From assembly GCA_964571145.1 (NCBI GenBank), contig CAZNAP010000035.1:1-21668 (forward strand): 21,668 nt of DNA, read 5' to 3'. Source of the DNA: Suilimivivens sp964571145. GTDB taxonomy: Bacteria; Bacillota; Clostridia; Lachnospirales; Lachnospiraceae. The notes under the pieces were generated by a model that was not told the origin of the DNA, did no database searches, and saw only the letters and a list, made by a program, of their open reading frames with translations. This document shows, piece after piece, positions 6,199 to 13,635 of this stretch. How positions within the stretch are numbered: the stretch's first letter is position 1; each line of letters begins with the position of its first letter. The position numbers were made by a program, and so were the translations under genes.

Positions 6199-7161
6199 AT
6201 GAATGAAGTATTAAAAGAGATTTACCAAATTGGGATTGTGCCAGTGATCGCACTAAATGATGCCAAGGATGCAAAGCCTTTGGCTCAGGCACTGTGTGAA
6301 GGTGGACTTCCTTGCGCAGAAGTCACATTCCGAACAGCAGCAGCGCAGGAGTCTATTCGGATTATGACCACAGAATTTCCGCAAATGTTAGTGGGAGCCG
6401 GAACAGTTTTGACAATCGAACAGGTAGACCAGGCTGTAGCAGCCGGAGCCAAATTTATTGTGAGTCCCGGATTAAATCCAAAAGTTGTTAAGTATTGTGT
6501 GGATCAGAATATCCCGGTTGCGCCCGGTTGCGCAAATCCAAGTGATGTGGAGCAGGCAATAGAACTAGGACTGGATGTTGTGAAGTTTTTTCCGGCAGAA
6601 GCCGCAGGCGGGTTGGATATGATTAAGGCTATGTCAGCACCTTACGGAAATATGAAGTTTATGCCCACAGGAGGCATTAATGCTAAAAATCTGGTGGAAT
6701 ATCTGGATTTCAAGAAGATTATTGCTTGTGGTGGTTCCTGGATGGTGAAGGGTGATTTGATTGCTGCAGGCGAATTCGAGAAAATTAAGGAACTGACCAA
6801 GGAAGCTGTTTCAAATATGCTTGGCTTTGAAATCAGACATATCGGCATTAATGCGATGGATGAAACCGCTGCAAGTGGAATTGCAGATTCTTTTGCGGCA
6901 TTGTTTGGTATGGACAAGAAGGTAGGAAACAGCTCTGTATTTGTGGGTAAAGGCTTCGAGATTATAAAAAGCCCTTATCTGGGAACCTGCGGCCATATTG
7001 CAGTACAGACGAATTCCGTAGACAGAGCATTTTATCATTTGAGTAAAAAAGGCTATCAGTTCAATATGGATACAGCAGCATATGATGCTGAGGGTCGGAT
7101 GAAGGTTGTTTATTTACAAGATGAAGTGGGTGGATTTGCAATTCATTTGCTACAGAAATAA
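6199..7161 (+). CDS. eda: KDPG/KHG aldolase (Eda) with C-terminal VOC/glyoxalase-like domain
   Basis: Residues 1 to about 208 are a complete 2-keto-3-deoxy-6-phosphogluconate aldolase, which cleaves KDPG to pyruvate and glyceraldehyde-3-phosphate. E41 and R45 in the AEVTFRT segment and the Schiff-base lysine K129 in VVKFFPAE match the family. Residues about 209-320 form an extra domain with the beta-alpha-beta-beta-beta pattern and His-rich strands of the vicinal oxygen chelate fold: EIRHIGIN, GHIAVQTNSVDRAF and GFAIHLLQ. A usual metal-ligand Glu in the last strand seems replaced by His. The protein is about 110 residues longer than E. coli Eda. The ATG follows AAGGAGGA by 8 nt. kdgK starts 15 nt downstream with its own AGGAGG site, so the two form an operon. 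Confidence 0.93.
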   Translation: MNEVLKEIYQIGIVPVIALNDAKDAKPLAQALCEGGLPCAEVTFRTAAAQESIRIMTTEFPQMLVGAGTVLTIEQVDQAVAAGAKFIVSPGLNPKVVKYCVDQNIPVAPGCANPSDVEQAIELGLDVVKFFPAEAAGGLDMIKAMSAPYGNMKFMPTGGINAKNLVEYLDFKKIIACGGSWMVKGDLIAAGEFEKIKELTKEAVSNMLGFEIRHIGINAMDETAASGIADSFAALFGMDKKVGNSSVFVGKGFEIIKSPYLGTCGHIAVQTNSVDRAFYHLSKKGYQFNMDTAAYDAEGRMKVVYLQDEVGGFAIHLLQK

Positions 7162-7176
7162 TAGGAGGAGATTACA

Positions 7177-8202
7177 ATGGCTAAAAAGGTTATTACATTT
7201 GGAGAAATTATGTTAAGGCTTGCACCGGAAGGCTATTATCGATTTGTACAAGCTGAAAAGTATGGAGCAACTTATGGCGGTGGCGAAGCTAATGTGGCTG
7301 TTTCCCTTGTAAATTATGGATTAGAGGCTGGATTTGTAACTAAGCTGCCCAAGCATGAAATTGGACAGGCAGGAGTAAATGCATTGCGCAGATTTGGTGT
7401 AGATACCACCTATATCTCACGTGGAGGTGACAGAGTCGGTATTTATTATTTGGAAAAGGGTGCAAGTCAGAGACCGTCAAAAGTTATTTATGACAGAGCA
7501 GGTTCTTCGATTGCAATGGCTGCCAAAGAAGATTTTGATTGGGAGAGTATTTTTGAGGGAGTAGAATGGTTTCATTTTACAGGAATTACACCGGCTCTAG
7601 GCGATAATGTAGCTGAAATTTGTAAAGAAGCTTGTCAGGTAGCAAAGAGTAAGGGCATTACCATTAGCTGTGATTTGAATTATCGTAACAAATTGTGGAG
7701 TAAACAGAAAGCCGGAGAAGTAATGGGCGAGTTGTGTAAATATGTAGATGTATGTATTGCCAACGAAGAAGATGCTGCGGATGTATTTGGCATCAAGGCG
7801 GCAGATACAGATGTCACTACTGGTCAAGTGAATCATGAAGGCTATAAAGATGTAGCAAAGCAGTTGTCTGAACGTTTTGGCTTTTCCAAGGTTGCCATTA
7901 CACTGCGTGGTTCAATTTCAGCCAATGATAACAATTGGGCTGCTATGCTTTATGATGGAAAAGACTATTACTTTAGCAAAAATTATCTGATTCATATTGT
8001 AGACCGTGTAGGTGGTGGAGATTCTTTTGGGGCAGGTTTAATTTATGCATGTATGTGTGATTACGAACCTCAGGCGATTATAGAATTTGCAGTTGCAGCC
8101 AGCTGCCTCAAGCATACAATAGAAGGTGACTTTAATATGGTTTCTGTGGATGAAGTCAAAAAGTTATCCGGTGGCGACAGTTCAGGACGTGTACAAAGAT
8201 AA
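7177..8202 (+). CDS. kdgK: 2-keto-3-deoxygluconate kinase (PfkB family)
   Basis: This 341-residue PfkB-family sugar kinase phosphorylates KDG to KDPG, the substrate of the aldolase encoded just upstream. The N-terminus has ITFGEIMLRLAPEG and the substrate-binding GGGEANVAVSL, and the C-terminal ATP/catalytic motif is GGGDSFGAGL with catalytic base D282. The pattern fits KDG kinases better than fructokinases, and the operon partner supports this. It is likely co-transcribed from a promoter before eda. A strong intrinsic terminator follows at 8231-8276, ending the transcription unit. Confidence 0.93.
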   Translation: MAKKVITFGEIMLRLAPEGYYRFVQAEKYGATYGGGEANVAVSLVNYGLEAGFVTKLPKHEIGQAGVNALRRFGVDTTYISRGGDRVGIYYLEKGASQRPSKVIYDRAGSSIAMAAKEDFDWESIFEGVEWFHFTGITPALGDNVAEICKEACQVAKSKGITISCDLNYRNKLWSKQKAGEVMGELCKYVDVCIANEEDAADVFGIKAADTDVTTGQVNHEGYKDVAKQLSERFGFSKVAITLRGSISANDNNWAAMLYDGKDYYFSKNYLIHIVDRVGGGDSFGAGLIYACMCDYEPQAIIEFAVAASCLKHTIEGDFNMVSVDEVKKLSGGDSSGRVQR

Positions 8203-8230
8203 GATATGACATACAAACTAGATAATAACG

Positions 8231-8276
8231 ATATGCCATTTACTGTTAGCTGATACAGTAAGTGGCATATTTTTTT
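8231..8276 (+). terminator. Rho-independent terminator of eda-kdgK, overlapping the AraC 3' end
   Basis: The arm at 8231-8246 pairs with 8255-8270 over 16 bp with one G-U pair and an 8-nt loop, followed by TTTTTT (8271-8276) on the plus strand. The minus strand has no comparable T tract after the stem, so it acts for eda-kdgK only. Much of the loop and the whole right arm lie inside the last codons of the second AraC-family gene, whose stop codon is 8248-8246. Confidence 0.9.
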
Positions 8277-9103
8277 GGAGAAATACCGACTGCTTTGTTA
8301 AAAGATTTAAGGAAATTACTGTAATCATTAAATCCGGACTGTTCACAGGCATCATTGACACTTTTTCCTTCAGCCAAGAGAGCTTTAGCGATGGCAATGC
8401 GCCTTGCAGTGATATATTTATTGATGGTAGTGCCGGTTGCGGTTTTAAAGATACGGCAAATATAGGAACTGCTCAAATAGAAATGTGCAGATAATTCCTC
8501 GATGGTAATGGTTTGGTGTATATGTTGATTAATAAAGAGCAGGATTTCTTTTACTTGTTTACTGTATTGGTAAGCATCCAAATCCGCATTTTGAGTTGTT
8601 TCGATATAGCATTTGCTTAGAAGAACAACTAATTCTGTAAAAGCTGACCGTTCCACAATATCATGCCCAAAATCACTAGCAGAGGTAATCTTATCAATAT
8701 AATAAAGAAACCTTTGCTGCTGCTCTTTATTTAAGGATACTCTATGTGAAAAATGAGCAGGACGTTCTACGAAACATTGGTTCAGGTCTGTGCTCGGAGT
8801 AGATAGTGACTTGATAAATTCAGGGTCTGCAAAAAGAACAATACGCTCATGAATCATTTGATCAATTTGAGTCAGATAGTGACTTTCGTATTGGTTGATA
8901 ATAAAGACATCACCCGGATGAATATCATAAAACTGATTGTCAATCAAAAACTGCTTTCCGCCGGAGATAGAATAGTAGATTTCATAGCAGTCATGAATAT
9001 GCATTTGCATAGGCTTTTCTTCTTTGTATAAATGAGAAACGGCAAAGTATTTATTGGCACGGCAGTCTTCCATAGCCGCAACACATGAAGAGTATTCTCG
9101 CAT
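8246..9103 (-). CDS. AraC-family transcriptional regulator with cupin sensor (divergent from kduI-kduD)
   Basis: The 285-residue protein has an N-terminal cupin domain (about 18-75: HIHDCYEIYYSISGGKQF and YDIHPGDVFIINQYESH) and a C-terminal AraC double helix-turn-helix (about 185-283) with ITIEELSAHFYLSSSYICRI and VNDACEQSGFNDYSNFLKSF. The start at 9103 follows an AGGAGG site by 11 nt, slightly long but acceptable. It faces away from kduI-kduD across a 219-bp gap, mirroring the other AraC/eda-kdgK arrangement. Control of kduI-kduD by a 5-keto-4-deoxyuronate-type ligand is the natural guess, not shown. Its C-terminal codons form part of the terminator of the convergent kdgK operon. Confidence 0.92.
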   Translation of the reverse strand: MREYSSCVAAMEDCRANKYFAVSHLYKEEKPMQMHIHDCYEIYYSISGGKQFLIDNQFYDIHPGDVFIINQYESHYLTQIDQMIHERIVLFADPEFIKSLSTPSTDLNQCFVERPAHFSHRVSLNKEQQQRFLYYIDKITSASDFGHDIVERSAFTELVVLLSKCYIETTQNADLDAYQYSKQVKEILLFINQHIHQTITIEELSAHFYLSSSYICRIFKTATGTTINKYITARRIAIAKALLAEGKSVNDACEQSGFNDYSNFLKSFNKAVGISPKKYATYCIS

Positions 9104-9135
9104 AAATCTATTATCCTCCTATTTTGATTTAGCTC

Positions 9136-9164
9136 AGTATAGCAGATTCGTATTTGAAGTTCAA
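9136..9164 (-). promoter_or_regulatory. Sigma-A promoter for the second AraC-family gene
   Basis: On the minus strand TTGAAC (9164-9159), a 17-bp spacer and TATACT (9141-9136) make a good promoter with a start near 9129. Its -35 lies inside one copy of the AAGTTCAA repeat (9157-9164), a position suited to autorepression. Confidence 0.65.
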
Positions 9165-9189
9165 GAAAAGTAGTGGTTTTTAAGTTCAA
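9157..9189. repeat. AAGTTCAA direct repeats, candidate AraC-family half-sites
   Basis: AAGTTCAA occurs at 9157-9164 and again at 9182-9189, 25 bp apart centre to centre, in the gap between the AraC gene and kduI. Direct half-sites upstream of a weak promoter are how AraC-family activators usually bind, although their common spacing is nearer 21 bp. Support is position and repetition only. Confidence 0.35.
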
Positions 9190-9238
9190 AATATGCAATA
9201 TTTATTCGATGAAATGACAAGAAATTGGGAATAGGGTA

Positions 9239-9247
9239 TGCTACAAT
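9239..9247 (+). promoter_or_regulatory. Extended -10 promoter element for kduI-kduD
   Basis: TG-C-TACAAT is an extended -10 element about 75 nt upstream of kduI. The region 17 bp upstream has no recognisable -35, as expected for an activator-dependent promoter. Confidence 0.5.
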
Positions 9248-9322
9248 GAATTCATAATTCAAGATAATGATAGTAGAATCATAATGAAATGGGTAGATTA
9301 AGCGTTGGAAAGGAGTTAGGAA

Positions 9323-10186
9323 ATGGAGCTTAGAACAGCATCATCACCGAGAGATGTAAAGCATTACACAACAGAAAGATTGAGGGAGGAATTCCTCATC
9401 CAAAATTTATTTGTACCGGGCGAAATCAAACTGGTATACAGTCACATTGATCGTATCATTACAGGAGCAGCAGTACCAACAAAAACACCAATTATTTTAA
9501 CAGCTGGTGAAGAATTGCGCGCAGACTATTTCCTGGAGAGACGTGAAATGGGCGTGATTAACATTGGTGGAAAAGGCGAGATTACAATTGACGGCAAGAA
9601 ATATTCTGTAGATTATAAAGAAGCTATGTATATCGGTATGGGTTCAAAAGACATTTCCTTTGCAAGTTTAAATGCAGATGCACCTGCTAAATTTTATATC
9701 AACAGTGCACCGGCTCATAAGACATATCCAAATGTGTTGATTAAACCGGAAGGCGTACCTGAAGAGGGAGTGGTTATTGTTAAAGATGAGAACAAGGTAG
9801 AGCTTGGTTCCTTAGAAGAATCCAACCACAGAGTTATCTGCAAGTACATTTTACCAGGTCAAGTAGAGAGCTGCCAGCTGGTAATGGGTATGACAGGACT
9901 TAAACCGGGCAGTGTATGGAATACAATGCCATGTCACACACATGACAGAAGAATGGAAGTTTATCTCTATTTTGATATGCCAAAGGATGCATTTGTAATG
10001 CATTATATGGGCGAACCTACAGAGACAAGGCATGTTGTTATGAGAAATGAGGAAGCGATTATTTCACCCAGTTGGTCAATTCATGCAGGTAGCGGATCCA
10101 GAGCATATACATTCATTTGGGGCATGGTTGGCGAAAATCAGGCATTTGGTGATATGGATGATGTAGCTATGGAAGATTTAAGATAA
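9323..10186 (+). CDS. kduI: 5-keto-4-deoxyuronate isomerase (KduI)
   Basis: This 287-residue cupin enzyme isomerises 4-deoxy-L-threo-5-hexosulose uronate (DKI), formed from unsaturated uronates, to 3-deoxy-D-glycero-2,5-hexodiulosonate. The Zn ligands H205, H207 and E212 (in PCHTHDRRMEVYLYF) and H254 (in SWSIHAGSG) each lie nine residues after the E. coli positions 196, 198, 203 and 245, which gives strong support. AAGGAG is 7 nt before the ATG. kduD follows after 15 nt containing AGGAGG, so the two are an operon. Together with eda-kdgK this completes the cytoplasmic route from unsaturated galacturonate or another uronate to central metabolism. Regulation is probably by the divergent AraC-family protein. 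Confidence 0.96.
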   Translation: MELRTASSPRDVKHYTTERLREEFLIQNLFVPGEIKLVYSHIDRIITGAAVPTKTPIILTAGEELRADYFLERREMGVINIGGKGEITIDGKKYSVDYKEAMYIGMGSKDISFASLNADAPAKFYINSAPAHKTYPNVLIKPEGVPEEGVVIVKDENKVELGSLEESNHRVICKYILPGQVESCQLVMGMTGLKPGSVWNTMPCHTHDRRMEVYLYFDMPKDAFVMHYMGEPTETRHVVMRNEEAIISPSWSIHAGSGSRAYTFIWGMVGENQAFGDMDDVAMEDLR

Positions 10187-10201
10187 CAGGAGGAAAAAGG
10201 G

Positions 10202-11005
10202 ATGAGTATTTTAAAGAATTTTTCGTTAGAAGGAAAAATAGCACTGATTACAGGTGCATCTTATGGAATTGGTTTTGCAATTGCTACAGCTTATGCAGAT
10301 GCAGGCGCAACCATAGTTTTCAATGATATTAAGCAGGAGCTGGTGGATAAAGGACTTGCGGCATATCAGGAAAAGGGTATTAAAGCATATGGTTATGTAT
10401 GTGATGTTACAAATGAAGAACAGGTAAATAATCTGGTTGCCAAAATTGAAGCAGAAGTTGGTGTAATCGATATTCTTGTTAATAATGCTGGTATAATCAA
10501 AAGAATTCCCATGTGTGATATGACAGCAGCAGAGTTTAGACAGGTCATTGATGTTGACTTAAATGCACCTTTTATTGTATCTAAGGCAGTCATCCCCAGC
10601 ATGATTAAAAAAGGTCATGGCAAAATCATTAATATTTGTTCCATGATGAGTGAATTAGGACGTGAAACAGTATCAGCGTATGCAGCAGCAAAAGGTGGAT
10701 TGAAGATGCTGACAAGAAATATTTGCTCTGAGTATGGTGAATATAATATTCAGTGTAACGGCATTGGACCGGGTTATATTGCGACACCTCAGACTGCACC
10801 GCTGCGAGAGAAACAAGCTGATGGTTCCAGACATCCATTTGACCAGTTTATTGTATCCAAGACGCCGGCATCCCGTTGGGGAGAAACGGAAGATTTAATG
10901 GGTCCTGCTGTATTCTTGGCATCCGATGCTTCGAATTTTGTAAATGGACATGTGTTATATGTGGATGGTGGTATTCTGGCTTACATCGGAAAACAGCCTA
11001 ACTAA
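10202..11005 (+). CDS. kduD: 2-deoxy-D-gluconate 3-dehydrogenase / DKII reductase (KduD), SDR family
   Basis: The 267-residue short-chain dehydrogenase reduces 3-deoxy-D-glycero-2,5-hexodiulosonate with NAD(P)H to 2-keto-3-deoxygluconate, the substrate of the kinase encoded upstream. It has the nucleotide loop TGASYGIG (17-24), NNAG near residue 97, and the catalytic S147, Y160 and K164. The C-terminus is full length. As the second gene after kduI with a strong ribosome site, its assignment as KduD rather than a generic SDR rests on context plus overall similarity. Its stop codon abuts the stop of the oppositely oriented gene, leaving no room for a terminator; the nearest plus-strand hairpin with a T tract is at 11559. 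Confidence 0.93.
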   Translation: MSILKNFSLEGKIALITGASYGIGFAIATAYADAGATIVFNDIKQELVDKGLAAYQEKGIKAYGYVCDVTNEEQVNNLVAKIEAEVGVIDILVNNAGIIKRIPMCDMTAAEFRQVIDVDLNAPFIVSKAVIPSMIKKGHGKIINICSMMSELGRETVSAYAAAKGGLKMLTRNICSEYGEYNIQCNGIGPGYIATPQTAPLREKQADGSRHPFDQFIVSKTPASRWGETEDLMGPAVFLASDASNFVNGHVLYVDGGILAYIGKQPN

Positions 11006-11437
11006 CTACAAGTATTCCCGTAAATCTTTTACTAAATTTTCTTCTTCAGAAATAATTTTATTGGTCAAGTCCTTGCTTGAAGCATCTGCAACAGGGTATT
11101 GGTGCAGATATCGATACAGGGACTTGACTCCCATATTACAGCCATCTGTAATCAAATCTGCAACTACACGATCAGAATCTTCACCACCTAATTTCACATT
11201 GGTTTTAACCCAGGACATCATTTTGGCCATTGTTGCGGGTTCTTTTCCTTCGTCATGATAGTCTTTTAGCAATTCATGGGTTTCATCCCCAAGTCTGGAA
11301 TGCACCTCTTTGCTCTTGGTTAATATTTCTTTTAAATGTACATCACTCACATGTGGCAGAACATCATCCAGTGAAGAAATCCCCATTTTAATTCCGGCAT
11401 TGCATTCTCTTAATAATTTAATTGTATCGTCTTCCAT
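11006..11437 (-). CDS. Small all-helical protein, possibly ferritin-like fold, function unknown
   Basis: The product is about 143 residues, hydrophilic and almost wholly alpha-helical by composition, with four long heptad-like segments such as TIKLLRECNAGIKMGISSLD and LKEILTKSKEVHSRLGDETH. It resembles ferritin-like hypothetical proteins that I believe are common in Clostridia, but I cannot see a full set of iron ligands, so no function is proposed. An upstream in-frame ATG at 11443 is only 1 nt from the AGGAG site, while the ATG at 11437 is 7 nt away, so I chose the latter. It has no signal peptide. It converges on kduD with no intergenic bases. A possible -10 (TATACT, 11470-11465) has no convincing -35. 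Confidence 0.75.
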   Translation of the reverse strand: MEDDTIKLLRECNAGIKMGISSLDDVLPHVSDVHLKEILTKSKEVHSRLGDETHELLKDYHDEGKEPATMAKMMSWVKTNVKLGGEDSDRVVADLITDGCNMGVKSLYRYLHQYPVADASSKDLTNKIISEEENLVKDLREYL

Positions 11438-11558
11438 TTTCATACTCCTTTATTTATTTTTTATAGTATATCCGTATGAGGTGATTTCATTCTTTTTACA
11501 TGCCTTTTACTTAAATTTAACAGTATGTTGATAGCAAACTGTCTATTTGTATTTATAT

Positions 11559-11596
11559 AAAAAATCATTGTTTTGAAGAAAAACAGTGATTTTTTT
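11559..11596. terminator. Bidirectional intrinsic terminator-like hairpin
   Basis: Positions 11559-11574 pair with 11580-11595 over 16 bp with one G-U pair and a 5-nt loop. A run of T follows on the plus strand (to 11596) and, by symmetry, on the minus strand. It lies between two diverging genes, where a terminator is not obviously needed. On the plus strand it is the first strong stop after kduD; alternatively it attenuates the HD gene leader. Confidence 0.6.
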
Positions 11597-11647
11597 GAAT
11601 ATAATGATATAATTTTTACTATAAAATGAGAAACAGGAGAAAATAAT

Positions 11648-12304
11648 TTGGATTACATTACAATCAAGAAAAATGAAGAAGTGAATGCTTTACTGAAAAC
11701 CGGAGATGCCACACTAGAAGTGCTCAGTTATACTGACCATTCAGAAAAACATGCAGCCATTGTGGCTGAACATGCAGGCCAAATACTTCGGCAATTTGGA
11801 TATTCCGAGCATGATATCGAACTGGCTAAAATTGCAGGTTATATGCACGATATTGGCAATGCAGTTAACCGCAGTCATCACGCGGAATATGGTGCTATTT
11901 TGGCAGGGGACATTTTAAGAAGAGAAGGAATGGAACTGGCAGATAGAATGACAATTATGGCAGCGGTGGGTAATCACGATGAATCAACAGGCGGAGCAGT
12001 GGACGCAGTTTCAGCAGCTTTGATTATCGCGGATAAGACCGATGTCAGAAGAAGCCGCGTGAGAGAGAATGAAAAAGCACCTTTTGATATTCATGATCAA
12101 GTCAATTATGCTGTAACAGAGTCGAAACTGGAAATCGACCCTGAAAAGAAGGTACTTACTTTAAATTTACAGGTGGATGAACAAATTTGTACCATGTATG
12201 AGTATTTTGAAATTTTTTTAGGCAGAATGCTTATGTGCCGCAGAGCCGCAGAAATGTTAGGAACCAAATTTGAGCTGATAGCAAATGGAAGCAAGATTTT
12301 ATAG
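11648..12304 (+). CDS. HD-domain phosphohydrolase
   Basis: This 218-residue soluble protein has the metal-binding set H35, H67-D68 (in YMHDIGN), H110 and D129 (in IIADKTD), the H...HD...H...D pattern of HD-superfamily phosphohydrolases. The wider pattern, with RSHHAEYGAILAGDIL and KTDVRRSRVR, is like clostridial HD proteins of unknown substrate; nucleotide hydrolysis is the usual activity of the fold. The start is TTG, chosen because CAGGAG lies 8 nt upstream and no other suitable in-frame start occurs before the HD domain. TATAAT-like elements occur at 11600-11605 and 11608-11613 without a clear -35. It could be co-transcribed with the next gene, but a separate promoter is seen there. Confidence 0.85.
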   Translation: MDYITIKKNEEVNALLKTGDATLEVLSYTDHSEKHAAIVAEHAGQILRQFGYSEHDIELAKIAGYMHDIGNAVNRSHHAEYGAILAGDILRREGMELADRMTIMAAVGNHDESTGGAVDAVSAALIIADKTDVRRSRVRENEKAPFDIHDQVNYAVTESKLEIDPEKKVLTLNLQVDEQICTMYEYFEIFLGRMLMCRRAAEMLGTKFELIANGSKIL

Positions 12305-12313
12305 TGAACTTGC

Positions 12314-12342
12314 TTGATTTTTATTATTGTTTCGGCTAAAAT
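12314..12342 (+). promoter_or_regulatory. Sigma-A promoter for the AAA ATPase gene
   Basis: TTGATT (12314-12319), a 17-bp spacer and TAAAAT (12337-12342) give a plausible promoter with a start near 12349. The -10 overlaps the left arm of a perfect 9-bp inverted repeat. Confidence 0.55.
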
Positions 12343-12367
12343 GTAATCAGAATACAAATTAGCCGAA
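12331..12367. promoter_or_regulatory. Inverted repeat at promoter and ribosome site of the ATPase gene
   Basis: TTCGGCTAA (12331-12339) and TTAGCCGAA (12359-12367) are perfect reverse complements separated by 19 nt. The left arm overlaps the -10 element and the right arm runs into the AAGGAG ribosome site. It could be a repressor operator, or, if transcription starts upstream, an RNA hairpin masking the ribosome site. Confidence 0.5.
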
Positions 12368-12377
12368 GGAGAACGTT

Positions 12378-13601
12378 ATGAATTATATAACAAGAAGTTT
12401 GGAAAAGGTTGTTTGTCAGGTTACGGAAGAATATCCCGTCGTATTAGTTACAGGATCAAGGCAGGTAGGTAAGACTACAATGCTCCAGCGATTAATGGAG
12501 GGAACAGATAGAGCATATGTATCGTTAGATGATTTGAATGAAAGAAATATTGCAAAGACGGATCCGGAATTGTTTCTGCAATTGCACAAGCCACCGATAC
12601 TAATTGATGAGGTTCAGTATGCACCGGAGCTATTTATTTATATTAAAATGTATGTAGATAAAAACCATGAACCGGGCGCTTTTTGGCTGATTGGTTCGCA
12701 AATATTTAAGTTAATGCGTGGGGTACAGGAGTCACTTGCAGGAAGAGTAGCTGTACTTTCCTTAACTTCGTTATCTCAAGCAGAAATAGCTGGGTGTACA
12801 ATGGAACCATTTACCGTTGACTATGAAGCATTGTCTGGTAGAGGGAAAGGCAGAAAGCCTGCTGATACAAGAGATGTTTTTGAACGTATCTATAAAGGAT
12901 CAATGCCGGCTGTTGTCAGTGGGGCAAACAGTAGTAGTCAGATTTTTTTGAGTAGCTATTTAAGTACGTATATTGAAAGAGATATAAAGGAATTATCGGA
13001 TGATATAGATTCTCTGAAGTTCTTTCGATTTATCACGGCAGTAGCTGCAAGATGTAGTCAAATGTTAAATGTAGCGGATATTGCAAGAGATGCAGATATT
13101 AATCAAAAACAAGCCAAGAACTGGTTGGAAATTCTGGAAACATTGGGTATTATTTTTTGTCTTCATCCATATTCCAATAATCTATTGAAGCGTCTGGTAA
13201 AGACACCAAAAATATATTTTTATGATACAGGATTGGTTTGTCATTTGACAAAATGGAGCAGTGCAGAAACCTTGGAAAGAGGGGCAATGAATGGTGCTGT
13301 TTTAGAAAATTATGTTGTGTCTGAAATCATGAAAACATACTTAGGTAGTGGTAGAGAACCTTATATGTACTATTATCGTGATAAAGACGCAAAGGAAATA
13401 GATATTGTTCTAGAGCATGACGGTGTGCTTAATCCGATTGAAATTAAAAAGACTGCTAATCCGGGAACAGAGTTGGTTAAAGTATTTGAATTACTGGATA
13501 GGTCCTCTACTCCTCGTTCAAAAGGAGCAGTTATTTGCATGAAGCCCGGATTAAGTGCAATTAATAGAGATAATTTTATTGTGCCGGTTTGGATGATTTA
13601 G
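12378..13601 (+). CDS. AAA-family ATPase with C-terminal DUF4143 nuclease-like domain
   Basis: The 407-residue protein has a Walker A motif GSRQVGKT (26-33), a Walker B ILIDEVQ (74-80) and a sensor-like IGSQIF segment, as in the archaeal-type ATPases with a C-terminal DUF4143 domain. The C-terminal part ends in KEIDIVLE (about 338-345) and PIEIKKT (about 353-359), the core of a PD-(D/E)XK nuclease-like fold. These proteins are widespread and often transferred between bacteria and archaea, with no settled biological role. AAGGAG lies 6 nt before the ATG. An inverted repeat overlaps its promoter and ribosome site, suggesting specific control. It appears intact. Confidence 0.9.
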   Translation: MNYITRSLEKVVCQVTEEYPVVLVTGSRQVGKTTMLQRLMEGTDRAYVSLDDLNERNIAKTDPELFLQLHKPPILIDEVQYAPELFIYIKMYVDKNHEPGAFWLIGSQIFKLMRGVQESLAGRVAVLSLTSLSQAEIAGCTMEPFTVDYEALSGRGKGRKPADTRDVFERIYKGSMPAVVSGANSSSQIFLSSYLSTYIERDIKELSDDIDSLKFFRFITAVAARCSQMLNVADIARDADINQKQAKNWLEILETLGIIFCLHPYSNNLLKRLVKTPKIYFYDTGLVCHLTKWSSAETLERGAMNGAVLENYVVSEIMKTYLGSGREPYMYYYRDKDAKEIDIVLEHDGVLNPIEIKKTANPGTELVKVFELLDRSSTPRSKGAVICMKPGLSAINRDNFIVPVWMI

Positions 13602-13635
13602 GGAAGAATTAAATAAAGCAAAGGGGAGTATGGAA

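Noticed and set aside
10944..11258. Plus-strand frame spanning the kduD end and the opposing small gene
   Set aside because: It overlaps kduD in another frame and lies antisense to the helical protein; composition is not protein-like.
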